DNA from: Gemmatimonadota bacterium | GTDB lineage: Bacteria; Gemmatimonadota; Gemmatimonadetes; Longimicrobiales; Gaopeijiaceae | Length of the DNA stretch: 64,000 nt | Reading direction: 5' to 3' | Assembly (NCBI GenBank): GCA_022823145.1 | Contig: JAJDXS010000029.1 | Coordinates: 62,001-126,000, forward strand | In this document: one piece after another, positions 47,772-55,954 of the stretch | Layout: each line of letters starts with the position of its first letter | How positions within the stretch are numbered: the stretch's first letter is position 1 | The notes under the pieces: model-generated | Seen by the model: the letters and a program-made list of their open reading frames with translations, nothing else | The model's database searches: none | What the model was told of the DNA's origin: nothing | Translations under genes and position numbers: made by a program

Positions 47772-48755
47772 ATGGCTGAGCGGCGCGCCCGAACCCGATG
47801 GATCGCCGGAGTCGACATCGGCGGCACCAATCTGAGGGTCGGGCTGGTCCCCTTCGCGGGCGGACGGCCTGTCGCGGTTTCGAGCGCTCCCACGTGCGCC
47901 GCGCGGGGGCCGGCGGCCGTGGTGGAGGAAGTGGTGTCGATGCTGCGGATGGTGATCGCCGAGGTCGGCAGGGCAAATGTGGCCGGGGTCGGGATAGGGG
48001 CGCCGGGACCCCTCGACCGCAGCAGGGGAGTGGTGCTCGAGACGCCCAACCTGGGATGGCACGACGTCCCCCTGGTCGACATGATCGCCAGTCCGATCGG
48101 GCTGCCGGTCATCCTGGACAACGACGCCAACTGCTTCGCCTTCGGGGAATGGTGGCTGGGCGCGGGACGCGGCGCTGAACGGCTGATCGGTGTGACGCTG
48201 GGCACCGGGATCGGCGGCGGCATCATTCTCGGCGGTGCGCCCTATCGCGGGGCGTCGGACGCGGCGGGCGAGGTGGGGCACATGTCCGTCGACTACTCCG
48301 GACGGCGTTGCGCCTGCGGATCGCGCGGCTGCGTGGAGGCCTACGCCTCGGGGTCCGCGATCACGGCGCGGGCTGCCGAAGGCATCGCTCGCGGTGCCGA
48401 CTCGGCACTCGCGGCGGCGGTCGGCGACCCCGCCGGAATCACTGCTGAAATGGTGTGCAAAGCCGCCGCGGCTGGCGATGGATTCGCTACGCTCATGATC
48501 GATGAAACTGCACGCCTGATTGGAGTTGCGATATCCAACCTCATCCACCTTCTCAATCCCGATGTCGTCGTGATCGGGGGTGGGGTGGCCGGGGCGGGCG
48601 AACTTCTCTTCGCTCCTCTGCGTGACGAGGTAAAGCACCGGGCATTTCGTTCCGCGGCCCGCGCGTGCCGCATCGTCCAGGCCGAACGCCCCGCCACTGC
48701 GGGACTGGTCGGCGCCGCCGGGGTCTTCAAGCTTACCGTCCATGGGAACGTCTGA
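47772..48755 (+). CDS. ROK-family sugar kinase (glucokinase-like)
   Basis: This 327-residue protein has the phosphate-1 motif GVDIGGTNLRVG at 13-24, a DNDANCFAFGEWW segment with the catalytic aspartate, TLGTGIGGGIILGG, and the ROK zinc motif CACGSRGCVEAY. It probably phosphorylates glucose or another hexose with ATP. The ATG at 47772 is chosen because the ROK core begins there; a GTG at 47718 would add 18 unrelated residues. The PfkB-type kinase starts within its last 14 bases, so the two sugar kinases are coupled. The substrate cannot be read from sequence, but glucose is the commonest for this subgroup. Confidence 0.9.
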   Translation: MAERRARTRWIAGVDIGGTNLRVGLVPFAGGRPVAVSSAPTCAARGPAAVVEEVVSMLRMVIAEVGRANVAGVGIGAPGPLDRSRGVVLETPNLGWHDVPLVDMIASPIGLPVILDNDANCFAFGEWWLGAGRGAERLIGVTLGTGIGGGIILGGAPYRGASDAAGEVGHMSVDYSGRRCACGSRGCVEAYASGSAITARAAEGIARGADSALAAAVGDPAGITAEMVCKAAAAGDGFATLMIDETARLIGVAISNLIHLLNPDVVVIGGGVAGAGELLFAPLRDEVKHRAFRSAARACRIVQAERPATAGLVGAAGVFKLTVHGNV

Positions 48756-49719
48756 ATCCACTCGCAACCCTCCGAAACGGCTCGGCGTCCTCGGCACGCT
48801 GGTGCGGGACACCATTCTTCTCCCGGGAGTGCGCCGCCCCGCGAAGGCGTGGGGCGGGATCGCGTACGCTCTGGCCGCCTTTGATCATGTGCTTCCGCCG
48901 GGCTGGGTGGTGGTTCCGGTGATCAAGGTCGGGAACGACACGGCCGACCGCGCATTGCCGTTCCTCCGCTCCTTCGCGACCGTCGGCGACCTTGCGTGCG
49001 TGCTGGTGGTCCCGGAACCGAACAACCGGGTCGAGCTCACGTACACGACGCAGATCGACCGCGTCGAGGTGCTTGCCGGAGGGGTTCCGGGGTGGTCGGC
49101 TCGGGAGATCGCCGTGGTTCTTCCCGGCCTCGACGCGCTGTACGTCAACTTCATCTCGGGCGTCGAACTCGATCTCGCCGGGGCCCTGACGGTGGGTGAC
49201 AAGCTGCATGGCCCCAGCTACGCCGATCTGCATTCCCTCTTCCTCGACATCGGAAGCGACGGGAGGCGGAGTCCTCGCTATCTTCCTTCGAGCGGTAGGT
49301 GGGCAGGCTGCTTCGACACGGTTCAGATGAACGAGAACGAATTCGAACTCTTTGTCAGGGGAGCGCCCGATCCGTGGCGGGTGGCGGAGAAGGCGATGGC
49401 GGGCCGGCTCGGCAGGATCGTCGTCACTCGGGGAGCCGATGGAGCGGAGATCATGACAATCGGGCAGGACGGCGCTCCGCCCGCGCGAGAGTCCGTGCCC
49501 GCGGCGACAGGGCCGGCTGCGGGTGACCCCACCGGTTGTGGCGACGTCTGGGGCGCGACCTTCTTCGCCTCGGTCCTCGGGCACGCGGCACCGGGATCGG
49601 CCGCGCACCGCGCCAACAGACTGGCCTGCGACAAGGTGGCGTACACCGGCTCCGAAGCCTTCCGCGATGCCGCCCTCCGTGATGCCGCCTCCGGCGGCTC
49701 CACTCCCGGGAGCGAGTGA
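48742..49719 (+). CDS. PfkB-family carbohydrate kinase
   Basis: This 325-residue protein of the ribokinase/PfkB fold has N-terminal GVLGTLVRDTILLPGV with the substrate-lid region, KAWGGIAYALAAF, TVQMNENEFELF near 194, and the ATP/anion-hole signature GDPTGCGD at 261-268 with Asp268 as catalytic base. The substrate is not predictable; the N-terminal part is divergent and lacks the classic GG-N substrate loop of fructokinases. It overlaps the ROK gene by 14 bases, and the STAS/ATPase gene begins two bases after its stop, so all are probably translated together. Confidence 0.85.
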   Translation: MGTSESTRNPPKRLGVLGTLVRDTILLPGVRRPAKAWGGIAYALAAFDHVLPPGWVVVPVIKVGNDTADRALPFLRSFATVGDLACVLVVPEPNNRVELTYTTQIDRVEVLAGGVPGWSAREIAVVLPGLDALYVNFISGVELDLAGALTVGDKLHGPSYADLHSLFLDIGSDGRRSPRYLPSSGRWAGCFDTVQMNENEFELFVRGAPDPWRVAEKAMAGRLGRIVVTRGADGAEIMTIGQDGAPPARESVPAATGPAAGDPTGCGDVWGATFFASVLGHAAPGSAAHRANRLACDKVAYTGSEAFRDAALRDAASGGSTPGSE

Positions 49720-49720
49720 G

Positions 49721-50605
49721 GTGCGGGTCATCGAGATCCCGCGCTCACTCGACTATCGCAACATCGAGTCCCTCTACGACCAGCTGGATTCGGCCACTGC
49801 CGGACCAGTGCTCTTCGACGCTCGCAGGCTCCGTTGGATCGACCCGAATGGCATGCTCTGCCTGCTGGCCGCCGGACAGATGGCCGCAAAAGCCGGATCG
49901 GCGCCCCGCATTTCGCTTCCCAACCAGCCGGAAGTCACCGGATACCTGGATCGCATGGGTTTCTCCGAGGCCGCCAGGCGGGTATTCGAGTTCGGCACGG
50001 GCTCCAGGTGGCGTCGTCGTCCGGGGCCTTCCGACGTGCTGCTCGAAGTCACCCCGGTCACGAGAAACTCCGATGTGCACGAGGTGGTGGAGCGGGTCCA
50101 GGCACGCGCCGGCGCAATCCTCTCGAACACGCTGAAGTACCCGGCGTCGGCTGTCGTCCAGTTTTCGGTCATCCTCTCGGAGGTCTGCCAGAACATCATC
50201 GAGCACGCCGAAGGGCCGGGCTGGGTCGCGGCCCAGGCATACAACTGGAAGCAGCGTCTGGGCCGCCAGGTGGCCGTGATCGCCGTCGCCGACATCGGCC
50301 GCGGCTTCCGCGCGTCGCTCGAAGACGAACATGCGGCCCGGTTCGGCGAGCGCTGGGGGGACGTCGCCGCGCTGGAGGCCGCGTTTCTCCTGGGTCTCAC
50401 CCGCTTTCCCGACACCGGCAGGGGACAGGGCATTCAGCAGATCCGCAAGCAGGTGGCCCGCTGGGACGGACTCCTCTCGATCCGCAGCGGAACGGCGCGC
50501 ATTGCAGACACGCCCGGGTGGAGCAGCAAGCCACCGATCGAAGAGGGCTTGCGCGCCTTCCCCGGTGCTCAGATCAACATCATACTGCCCGAGAGGATCG
50601 GGTGA
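49721..50605 (+). CDS. STAS domain plus HATPase (anti-sigma/SpoIIAB-like kinase fold) protein
   Basis: This 294-residue protein has residues 1-95 resembling a STAS module: VRVIEIPRSLDYRNIESL, then LFDARRLRWIDPNGMLCLLA, the beta-strand/helix with the usual position for a regulated Ser/Thr. Residues about 130-290 carry a GHKL ATPase: N-box EVCQNIIEHA at 154-163, G1 box DIGRGF at 191-196 and G2 box GRGQGI at 233-238, as in SpoIIAB/RsbW-type kinases. Fusion of an antagonist-like and a kinase-like module in one protein suggests a partner-switching regulator. The start is GTG 49721 with GGGAG upstream. Its stop overlaps the next gene (GTGA). No sigma factor lies adjacent. Confidence 0.8.
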   Translation: MRVIEIPRSLDYRNIESLYDQLDSATAGPVLFDARRLRWIDPNGMLCLLAAGQMAAKAGSAPRISLPNQPEVTGYLDRMGFSEAARRVFEFGTGSRWRRRPGPSDVLLEVTPVTRNSDVHEVVERVQARAGAILSNTLKYPASAVVQFSVILSEVCQNIIEHAEGPGWVAAQAYNWKQRLGRQVAVIAVADIGRGFRASLEDEHAARFGERWGDVAALEAAFLLGLTRFPDTGRGQGIQQIRKQVARWDGLLSIRSGTARIADTPGWSSKPPIEEGLRAFPGAQINIILPERIG

Positions 50606-51189
50606 ACACCACAGGCCCCCGAGCCGTCAGGATCGACGTGCGCAGGCTCCTGCGAGATACCCTCGCGCCCTTGCGGCCCAACCTCGTCACACGTCCTACG
50701 GGCCGTGCGGTTCGCGACGCCATCGAAAGATGCCTGAAGGGAGCCGCGGGGGCGCCCTTCGTCTCGCTGATCGACCTTGCACGGGTGCCCGTGCTCGACT
50801 TCAGCTGTGCCGATGAAGTCGTCGCTCGACTTCTCGTCAAGTACCAGACGCCCGATCGACCGCTCGACGCCTTCTTTCTCTTTCGCGCCGCCGGAGACAC
50901 TCATCGTCACACGGTCGACGCCGTCCTGGGAAGGCACGACCTGGCAGCCGTCTGCGACCTTGGCGACGGATGTTGTCACCTTCTCGGTACGGCATCGGAA
51001 GACGAGGGCGTGGCGTGGCGCACCCTGGAGCGGCGGCGCCGGATCGCACCCGGCGGCCTCGCCCCGGTGCTGGGAGATCGTGGCGATGCGGTGCTCGCCA
51101 GGCTCGCCGAGCGGCGCCTCGTCTTCCGCGGACCGAACGGCACCAGCCTTGCTCTGAGTGCGGTGGCGTCGCACCGCGCACACACCTGA
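50602..51189 (+). CDS. STAS-like (DUF4325-type) protein with C-terminal helical region
   Basis: This 195-residue protein has LIDLARVPVLDFSCADEVVARLL at about 56-78, the pattern of STAS-like/DUF4325 proteins in which the helix after the strand carries a conserved small-residue patch. Residues 135-190 (LERRRRIAPGGLAPVL, LARLAERRLVFR) resemble a small winged-helix module. It starts with GTG overlapping the stop of the STAS/ATPase gene by four bases, which argues for a direct partnership. No enzyme motif is present. A role as antagonist or target of the upstream ATPase is inferred only from the arrangement. Confidence 0.68.
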   Translation: MNTTGPRAVRIDVRRLLRDTLAPLRPNLVTRPTGRAVRDAIERCLKGAAGAPFVSLIDLARVPVLDFSCADEVVARLLVKYQTPDRPLDAFFLFRAAGDTHRHTVDAVLGRHDLAAVCDLGDGCCHLLGTASEDEGVAWRTLERRRRIAPGGLAPVLGDRGDAVLARLAERRLVFRGPNGTSLALSAVASHRAHT

Positions 51190-51209
51190 AGCACCACGGA
51201 GAAACGAAC

Positions 51210-52409
51210 ATGACTGTCGACGGACCAAAGCACGAGCGCCCGGGCACCGCCACCGACGCGGTCCACGCGGGACAACCCGTCCCCCGGCCCGGCGAGCCCG
51301 TGGTCAACCCCATCGTACGGAGCTCGACCTTCCACTGGTCGGGGCCGGGCGACGGCATTGACCTGCTCTACAGCCGCTACGGCAACAACCCCAACCAGCG
51401 GGCGGTGGCGGGCAAGATCGCCGCGCTCGAAGGCACCGAGGACGCCTTGGCTCTGGCGAGCGGCATGGCCGCGATCTCCATGACGCTGCTGGCCGCCGCC
51501 GGGTCCGGTGACCACGTCGTGGCCAGCCGGCACCTCTACGGCGCCACCCACGCGCTTCTCACAGATGAATTGCCCCGGCGGGACATCACCACCACCTTCG
51601 TAGACCCCCACGACGCCTCGGCATGGCAGGCGGCTCTCACGCCGCGAACGCGGGTGGTGCTCATCGAACTGCCCACCAACCCGACCCTGCGCGTTTTCCC
51701 CGTCGGCCCACCCCGCGAGGCGGCGCGCTCGGCCGGTGCGCTTCTTGCCGCCGACATGACCTTCGCCACGCCAATCAACATCCGAGCGGCCGAACACGGG
51801 GTCGACGCGGTGATCCACTCGGCCACCAAGTACCTGGGCGGCCATTCCGACCTGATCGCGGGGGTCGTCGCGGGCAGCTCCGCTCTCATCGCCCGCGTCG
51901 CGAAGATGATGAAACTCTACGGCGGGTCGATTGACCCGCAGGCCGCCTGGCTGCTGGAGCGCGGCATCCGCACGCTGCCGGTCCGCATGGAGCGCCACAA
52001 CCGCACGGCCCTGGCCCTCGCCCGGTGGTTCTCCGGGATCGAGGGCGTTCGCCAGGTCATCCACCCGGGCCTTCCCGCGCACCCGGACCACGAGTGCGCA
52101 ACGCGCCTGCTGGACGGGTACGGCGGCATGGTGTCGATCGTGCTGGAGGGAGGGGGCGAGGCCGCCGACCGCTTCTGCTCGCATCTGCGGCTCGCCGCGC
52201 CGGCGCCCTCGCTCGGCGGCGTGGAGACGCTGGTCTCGCAGCCGCGTCACACCTCGCACGTGGACCTGAGCAGCGCCGAGCGGCACGCGCTCGGAATCCC
52301 CGACGGTTTCGTGCGCATCTCGGTCGGACTCGAGGACCTGGAGGACCTCAAGGCCGACTTCGGCGCGGCGGTCGCCGCCGCCTTGCCGCTGGCTACTCCT
52401 CTGCCATGA
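51210..52409 (+). CDS. Cys/Met-metabolism PLP-dependent enzyme (trans-sulfuration family)
   Basis: This 399-residue protein of fold-type I has the Schiff-base lysine Lys207 in HSATKYLGGHSD, YSRYGNNPN at 54-62, GMAAIS at 85-90 and HLYGATHAL near 108. Family members include cystathionine gamma-synthase, cystathionine beta/gamma-lyase and methionine gamma-lyase; which reaction occurs here cannot be settled. The canonical VDNTF segment near 181-185 reads ADMTF, replacing the conserved asparagine with methionine. The ATG at 51210 has GGAG upstream. It ends 17 bases inside the end of the convergent pruA gene. Confidence 0.87.
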   Translation: MTVDGPKHERPGTATDAVHAGQPVPRPGEPVVNPIVRSSTFHWSGPGDGIDLLYSRYGNNPNQRAVAGKIAALEGTEDALALASGMAAISMTLLAAAGSGDHVVASRHLYGATHALLTDELPRRDITTTFVDPHDASAWQAALTPRTRVVLIELPTNPTLRVFPVGPPREAARSAGALLAADMTFATPINIRAAEHGVDAVIHSATKYLGGHSDLIAGVVAGSSALIARVAKMMKLYGGSIDPQAAWLLERGIRTLPVRMERHNRTALALARWFSGIEGVRQVIHPGLPAHPDHECATRLLDGYGGMVSIVLEGGGEAADRFCSHLRLAAPAPSLGGVETLVSQPRHTSHVDLSSAERHALGIPDGFVRISVGLEDLEDLKADFGAAVAAALPLATPLP

Positions 52410-54021
52410 ACGGGTATTCGTAGCTCGTCGGAGGCACCAGGTTCTCCTTGATGCTCCGCGGCGACAGCCATCTGGCGATGTTGGCCGCGGACCCGGCCTT
52501 GTCGTTGGTCCCGGATGCCCTGCCGCCTCCGAAGGGCTGCTGGCCCACCACCGCGCCGGTCGGCTTGTCGTTGATGTAGAAGTTGCCCGCGGCATGGCGC
52601 AGCCGGCCCATCGCCTCGCGCACGACCCCGCGGTCGCGCGCGAACACCGCCCCGGTCAGCGCGTACGGCGACGTCGAGTCGACGATATCGAGCGTCTCCG
52701 ACCAGGCACTGTCCGGGTACACGTGGATCGACATCACCGGCCCGAAGATCTCGTCGCACATCGTCTCGTGATCCGGCCGCTTCGCGTGGACGATCGTCGG
52801 ACGGATGAAGAACCCGTCCGCGTCCGAATACCGCCCCCCCGCGATGACCTCTGCGTCGGCGCCGGCTTTCGCACGCCGGATGTACCCGGTGATCGAATCG
52901 AACGCCCCGCGGTCGATCACGGCGTTGACGAAGTTGCGAAAGTCCGCGGGATCGCCCATCGCGAGGCCGTCCGTCTCGGCGACGAGCTGGTCCTTCATGC
53001 CCTTCCACATCGACGCAGGGATGTAGGCCCGGGAAGCCGCGGAGCACTTTTGTCCCTGGTATTCGAAGGCACCACGTACGATGGCCGTGCGCACGGCGTC
53101 CGCATCCCCGGACGGATGCGCGAGGATGAAGTCCTTGCCCCCCGTCTCGCCCACAAGGCGGGGATAGGTGCGGTACGATGCGATGTTGCGCCCAACGGTA
53201 GTCCACAGCGACTGGAACACCCCGGTGGATCCGGTGAAGTGGAGCCCCGCGAAGTCCCGGTGCTCCAGCACCGCGGCCGTGATCTCCACCGGATTGCCCG
53301 GCACGAAGTTGATGACCCCCGGGGGCAGGCCCGCTTCTTCCAGGAGCCTGTAGGTGTGGTAGCCCGAGAGGACGGCGTGCTTGGAAGGCTTCCACAGAAC
53401 CGCGCACCCGACCATGGCCGGGATTCCGGCGAGGTTGGCCCCGATGGCGGTGAAGTTGAATGGGCTCACCGCATAGACGAAGCCCTCGAGCGGCCGATAG
53501 TCGGTGCGGTTCCAGACGCCCTTCTCCGAATGGGGCTGCTGGCTGAATACCCGCTCGGCGAAGTGCGCTCCGAAGCGGAAGAAGTCGATGATCTCGCAAG
53601 CGGCGTCGATCTCGGACTGGAAGGCATTCTTGCTCTGCCCGAGCATCGTGGCTGCGTTCAGCCGTGCCCGCCACGTCGTGGAGAGCAACTCGGCCGCACG
53701 CAGGAACACGGCCGCGCGGTCCTCCCAGGGCCAGGACGCCCACTCCCTCTGTGCCTCGAGCGTATCGGCGATGGCTTGTCGCGCCTCGGCAGCGCCTCCT
53801 TCGTGCCAGAGGCCCAGTCGGAGTCCGTGGTCGTGGGGGGCGTATATCTCGTGGGTCTTCCCGGTGCGGATCTCCCGGCCTCCGATGATGACGGGGATAT
53901 CCACCTCCTGGCTGCTCATCTCGTTCAGGGCCGCCTTCAGCTCGGCACGCTCCGGCGTGCACGGCGCGTACGAGAAGATGGGTTCGTTGACGGGCGGGGG
54001 AACACGAATCGTTCCTGACAT
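52393..54021 (-). CDS. pruA: 1-pyrroline-5-carboxylate dehydrogenase (L-glutamate gamma-semialdehyde dehydrogenase)
   Basis: This 542-residue protein has the length and composition of the bacterial monofunctional P5C dehydrogenase. The catalytic residues are Glu292 in VGETGGKD and Cys326 in GQKCSAASR. SPFNFTAIGANLAG and NDKPTGAVVGQQPFGG are the P5CDH-specific regions. It oxidises glutamate semialdehyde to glutamate with NAD in proline catabolism. No proline dehydrogenase gene is adjacent. The start is ATG 54021; the open frame further upstream lacks similarity. It overlaps the PLP-enzyme gene tail to tail by 17 bases. Confidence 0.94.
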   Translation of the reverse strand: MSGTIRVPPPVNEPIFSYAPCTPERAELKAALNEMSSQEVDIPVIIGGREIRTGKTHEIYAPHDHGLRLGLWHEGGAAEARQAIADTLEAQREWASWPWEDRAAVFLRAAELLSTTWRARLNAATMLGQSKNAFQSEIDAACEIIDFFRFGAHFAERVFSQQPHSEKGVWNRTDYRPLEGFVYAVSPFNFTAIGANLAGIPAMVGCAVLWKPSKHAVLSGYHTYRLLEEAGLPPGVINFVPGNPVEITAAVLEHRDFAGLHFTGSTGVFQSLWTTVGRNIASYRTYPRLVGETGGKDFILAHPSGDADAVRTAIVRGAFEYQGQKCSAASRAYIPASMWKGMKDQLVAETDGLAMGDPADFRNFVNAVIDRGAFDSITGYIRRAKAGADAEVIAGGRYSDADGFFIRPTIVHAKRPDHETMCDEIFGPVMSIHVYPDSAWSETLDIVDSTSPYALTGAVFARDRGVVREAMGRLRHAAGNFYINDKPTGAVVGQQPFGGGRASGTNDKAGSAANIARWLSPRSIKENLVPPTSYEYPFMAEE

Positions 54022-54124
54022 GTCTTCTTTCCCGGGTTGTGGTTGGCGGGAGCACTCGAAGCCCTGGGGTTTCGGACCCGGATTCGAAGGCAATCTCACC
54101 AGCCGGAGCGGCGTTCGCAACCCG

Positions 54125-54154
54125 TTGACGTCCCGGAAATCCCCGCGGTAGCTT
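54125..54154 (+). promoter_or_regulatory. Candidate promoter for the Mrp-family gene
   Basis: TTGACG (54125-54130) and TAGCTT (54149-54154) are separated by 18 bases, giving a predicted start near 54161 and a leader of about 170 bases before the TTG start at 54331. The hexamers match consensus 5/6 and 3/6. The rest of the 309-base gap between pruA and this gene contains no other clear promoter and no ORF that resembles a gene. Confidence 0.4.
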
Positions 54155-54160
54155 CCGGGC

Positions 54161-54330
54161 GCATCACGGCCCCTTCCGGGGCTGGTCGACAGGACGCTGC
54201 CTGCCGGACGAGGGAGCAGGGAAGGGTCGAGGTGCGGTTGATGGGGACACGCGAAGCTGTCCCATCTCCATGTTCACGTTGACAGGGGATTGAAGGCGGC
54301 TGCGGGCCGCCCTCCCCGAGGTGGTGACCG
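54161..54330 (+). promoter_or_regulatory. Structured 5' leader, candidate cis-regulatory RNA
   Basis: Three hairpins are visible in the leader before the Mrp-family gene. The first is GCCCC/GGGGC at 54169-54173 and 54178-54182. The second is GATGGGGACA with TGTCCCATC at 54240-54249 and 54258-54266, nine pairs with one bulge. The third is GGCGGC/GCCGCC at 54295-54300 and 54306-54311, which ends about eight bases before the GAGGTG ribosome-binding site. CGCATC near 54160 can also pair with GGTGCG near 54231. It matches no riboswitch class I know. The second hairpin is not followed by a T-run, so it is not an obvious terminator. Confidence 0.35.
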
Positions 54331-55542
54331 TTGACGCAAGCTGAACCCCGGGCATCCCGGAACGGAATCGTCCAGACCCTGACGCGCGCGCTGGCCGCGG
54401 TAGTGAATCCCGTCACGGGCAAGGATGTGGTCGCCGGAGGCCAGGTGAGCGACGTGGCTGTGGACAGCTCCGGCAACGCGACCTTCGTGTTCGCGCTGCA
54501 GAGGGGCGACCCGGGCAACCTCGTCCGCCAGGCGCGCGCGGCGGCCAGGGCCGTCGATGGCGTCAGCACGGTGAAGGTGAACGTACAGCTCCCACAGAGT
54601 GCTCCTTCGGCCGCGTCCTCGGCGGACACTGCCGTGCCCGCACCCTCCGCCGGTGCGCGTCCATCGCCCAGGCCAGGACGCGCGCCCGCCGCGCCCCCTG
54701 CGCCGTCGCGCGGGCTCCAGCCTGGTTCCGTACCCGCGCCCACGCCCCGCCCCGGTATCCTCGCGGGCGTCAGGCGGGTGGTCGCGGTGAGCTCGGGCAA
54801 GGGCGGCGTGGGCAAGTCGATGGTCGCGACCAACCTCGCCGCCTACGCCGCGTCGCAGGGCCTGGCCACCGGTCTCCTGGACGCGGACATCTACGGTCCC
54901 AACATCCCCACCATGTTCGGAGAGGGGCGCCGTCCCTCGGTGACCGGAGCCAAGGGCTCGGAGATGATCGTCCCCCTGGAGGCTCACGGCGTTCGACTGA
55001 TGAGTCTCGGGTTCCTTCTGGAGCGCGAACAGCCCGCGATCATGCGGGGTCCGCTGATCGCAGGCATCCTCAAGCAGTTCATGGAGCAGGTGTCCTGGGG
55101 ACGCCTGGACCTCATGGTTGTCGACATGCCCCCGGGTACGGGTGACGCACAGTTGTCGCTCGTGCAGACCGTGGATCTGGACGGGGCGCTGATGGTCACC
55201 ACTCCCCAGAAGGTGGCCACCGGCGACGTTCGCCGCGGCGTCAAGATGTTCGAGCGGGTCAACACCCGGATCCTCGGCATCGTCGAGAACATGTGCGGCT
55301 TCCAGGTGCCGGGGTCGACCGAAGTCATCGACCTTTTCGGAAGGGGTGGCGGGGAAGACCTCGCCCGCGAGCTGTCGGTCCCGTTCCTGGGCCGGATCCC
55401 TCTCGACATCGAAGTGCGCCGGGCGGGCGACGCGGGGCAGCCCACGGTCGTGGCTGCGCCCGGTTCCCCGGCGGGCATTTCGCTGGCCGCAATAGGAGGG
55501 CGCTTCCTGGCCGACCTGAAGAAACTCCCGGCCCGCGTCTAG
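54331..55542 (+). CDS. Mrp/NBP35-family P-loop ATPase (ApbC-like)
   Basis: This 403-residue protein has an N-terminal MIP18/DUF59 domain (about 10-88) and a proline/alanine-rich linker (about 89-145). The Mrp ATPase follows with the deviant Walker A SGKGGVGKS at 155-163, DADIYGPNIPTMFG, and VVDMPPGTGDAQL at 263-275. The family assembles or transfers Fe-S clusters. The usual CPxC cluster-binding motif after ENM(S/C)GF is absent: here the sequence runs ENMCGFQVPG, and no other cysteine is seen in the chain. The start is TTG 54331 with GAGGTG seven bases upstream; no ATG/GTG lies in frame upstream without a stop. Confidence 0.88.
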   Translation: MTQAEPRASRNGIVQTLTRALAAVVNPVTGKDVVAGGQVSDVAVDSSGNATFVFALQRGDPGNLVRQARAAARAVDGVSTVKVNVQLPQSAPSAASSADTAVPAPSAGARPSPRPGRAPAAPPAPSRGLQPGSVPAPTPRPGILAGVRRVVAVSSGKGGVGKSMVATNLAAYAASQGLATGLLDADIYGPNIPTMFGEGRRPSVTGAKGSEMIVPLEAHGVRLMSLGFLLEREQPAIMRGPLIAGILKQFMEQVSWGRLDLMVVDMPPGTGDAQLSLVQTVDLDGALMVTTPQKVATGDVRRGVKMFERVNTRILGIVENMCGFQVPGSTEVIDLFGRGGGEDLARELSVPFLGRIPLDIEVRRAGDAGQPTVVAAPGSPAGISLAAIGGRFLADLKKLPARV

Positions 55543-55596
55543 GATCGGGAGCGCGAGCGGGGAGACGTCAACGCAGGGCCTGGCGCCGTCCCTCGA

Positions 55597-55833
55597 TCAA
55601 CCCTCCTCGAGCCATTTTCGGTCGGCAGCCGTAAGAGAACCACGGCCGCGCACCCTCGCCAGCAGCTTGAGCACGACCCAGCCGACCAGCATGACCGGCG
55701 CGACCTTGAAGAGCAGGAATCCGGCGATTCCGAGCGTGAGACCCAGCAGAGCCCCGACGACGGAAAGCACGATCCACACCACGACGATGCTGACGATTCC
55801 CATCGCCAGGAATGTCAAGAGGGTCCCGATCAT
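55597..55833 (-). CDS. Small membrane protein, hypothetical
   Basis: This 78-residue protein is mostly hydrophobic: LLTFLAMGIVSIVVVWIVL, VVGALLGLTLGIAGFLLF and VAPVMLVGWVVLKLL suggest two or three membrane helices, followed by a basic C terminus (RVRGRGSLTAADRKWLEEG). GGAGG lies about six bases before the ATG at 55833, supporting a real gene. No family is recognised. It trails the presumed envelope-response genes by about 120 bases, so it may be a separate unit or the end of that operon. Confidence 0.7.
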   Translation of the reverse strand: MIGTLLTFLAMGIVSIVVVWIVLSVVGALLGLTLGIAGFLLFKVAPVMLVGWVVLKLLARVRGRGSLTAADRKWLEEG

Positions 55834-55954
55834 GCGTCCTCCAGAGAAGCCTGCCTGATCATCCGGAAGCGGACCGCCCGCCCCGGCTCGCAGGGCCGCA
55901 ACCGCTCCCTGCCGAATTTCAAGTATAACACCCTCGAGAAACGACCGATGCATG

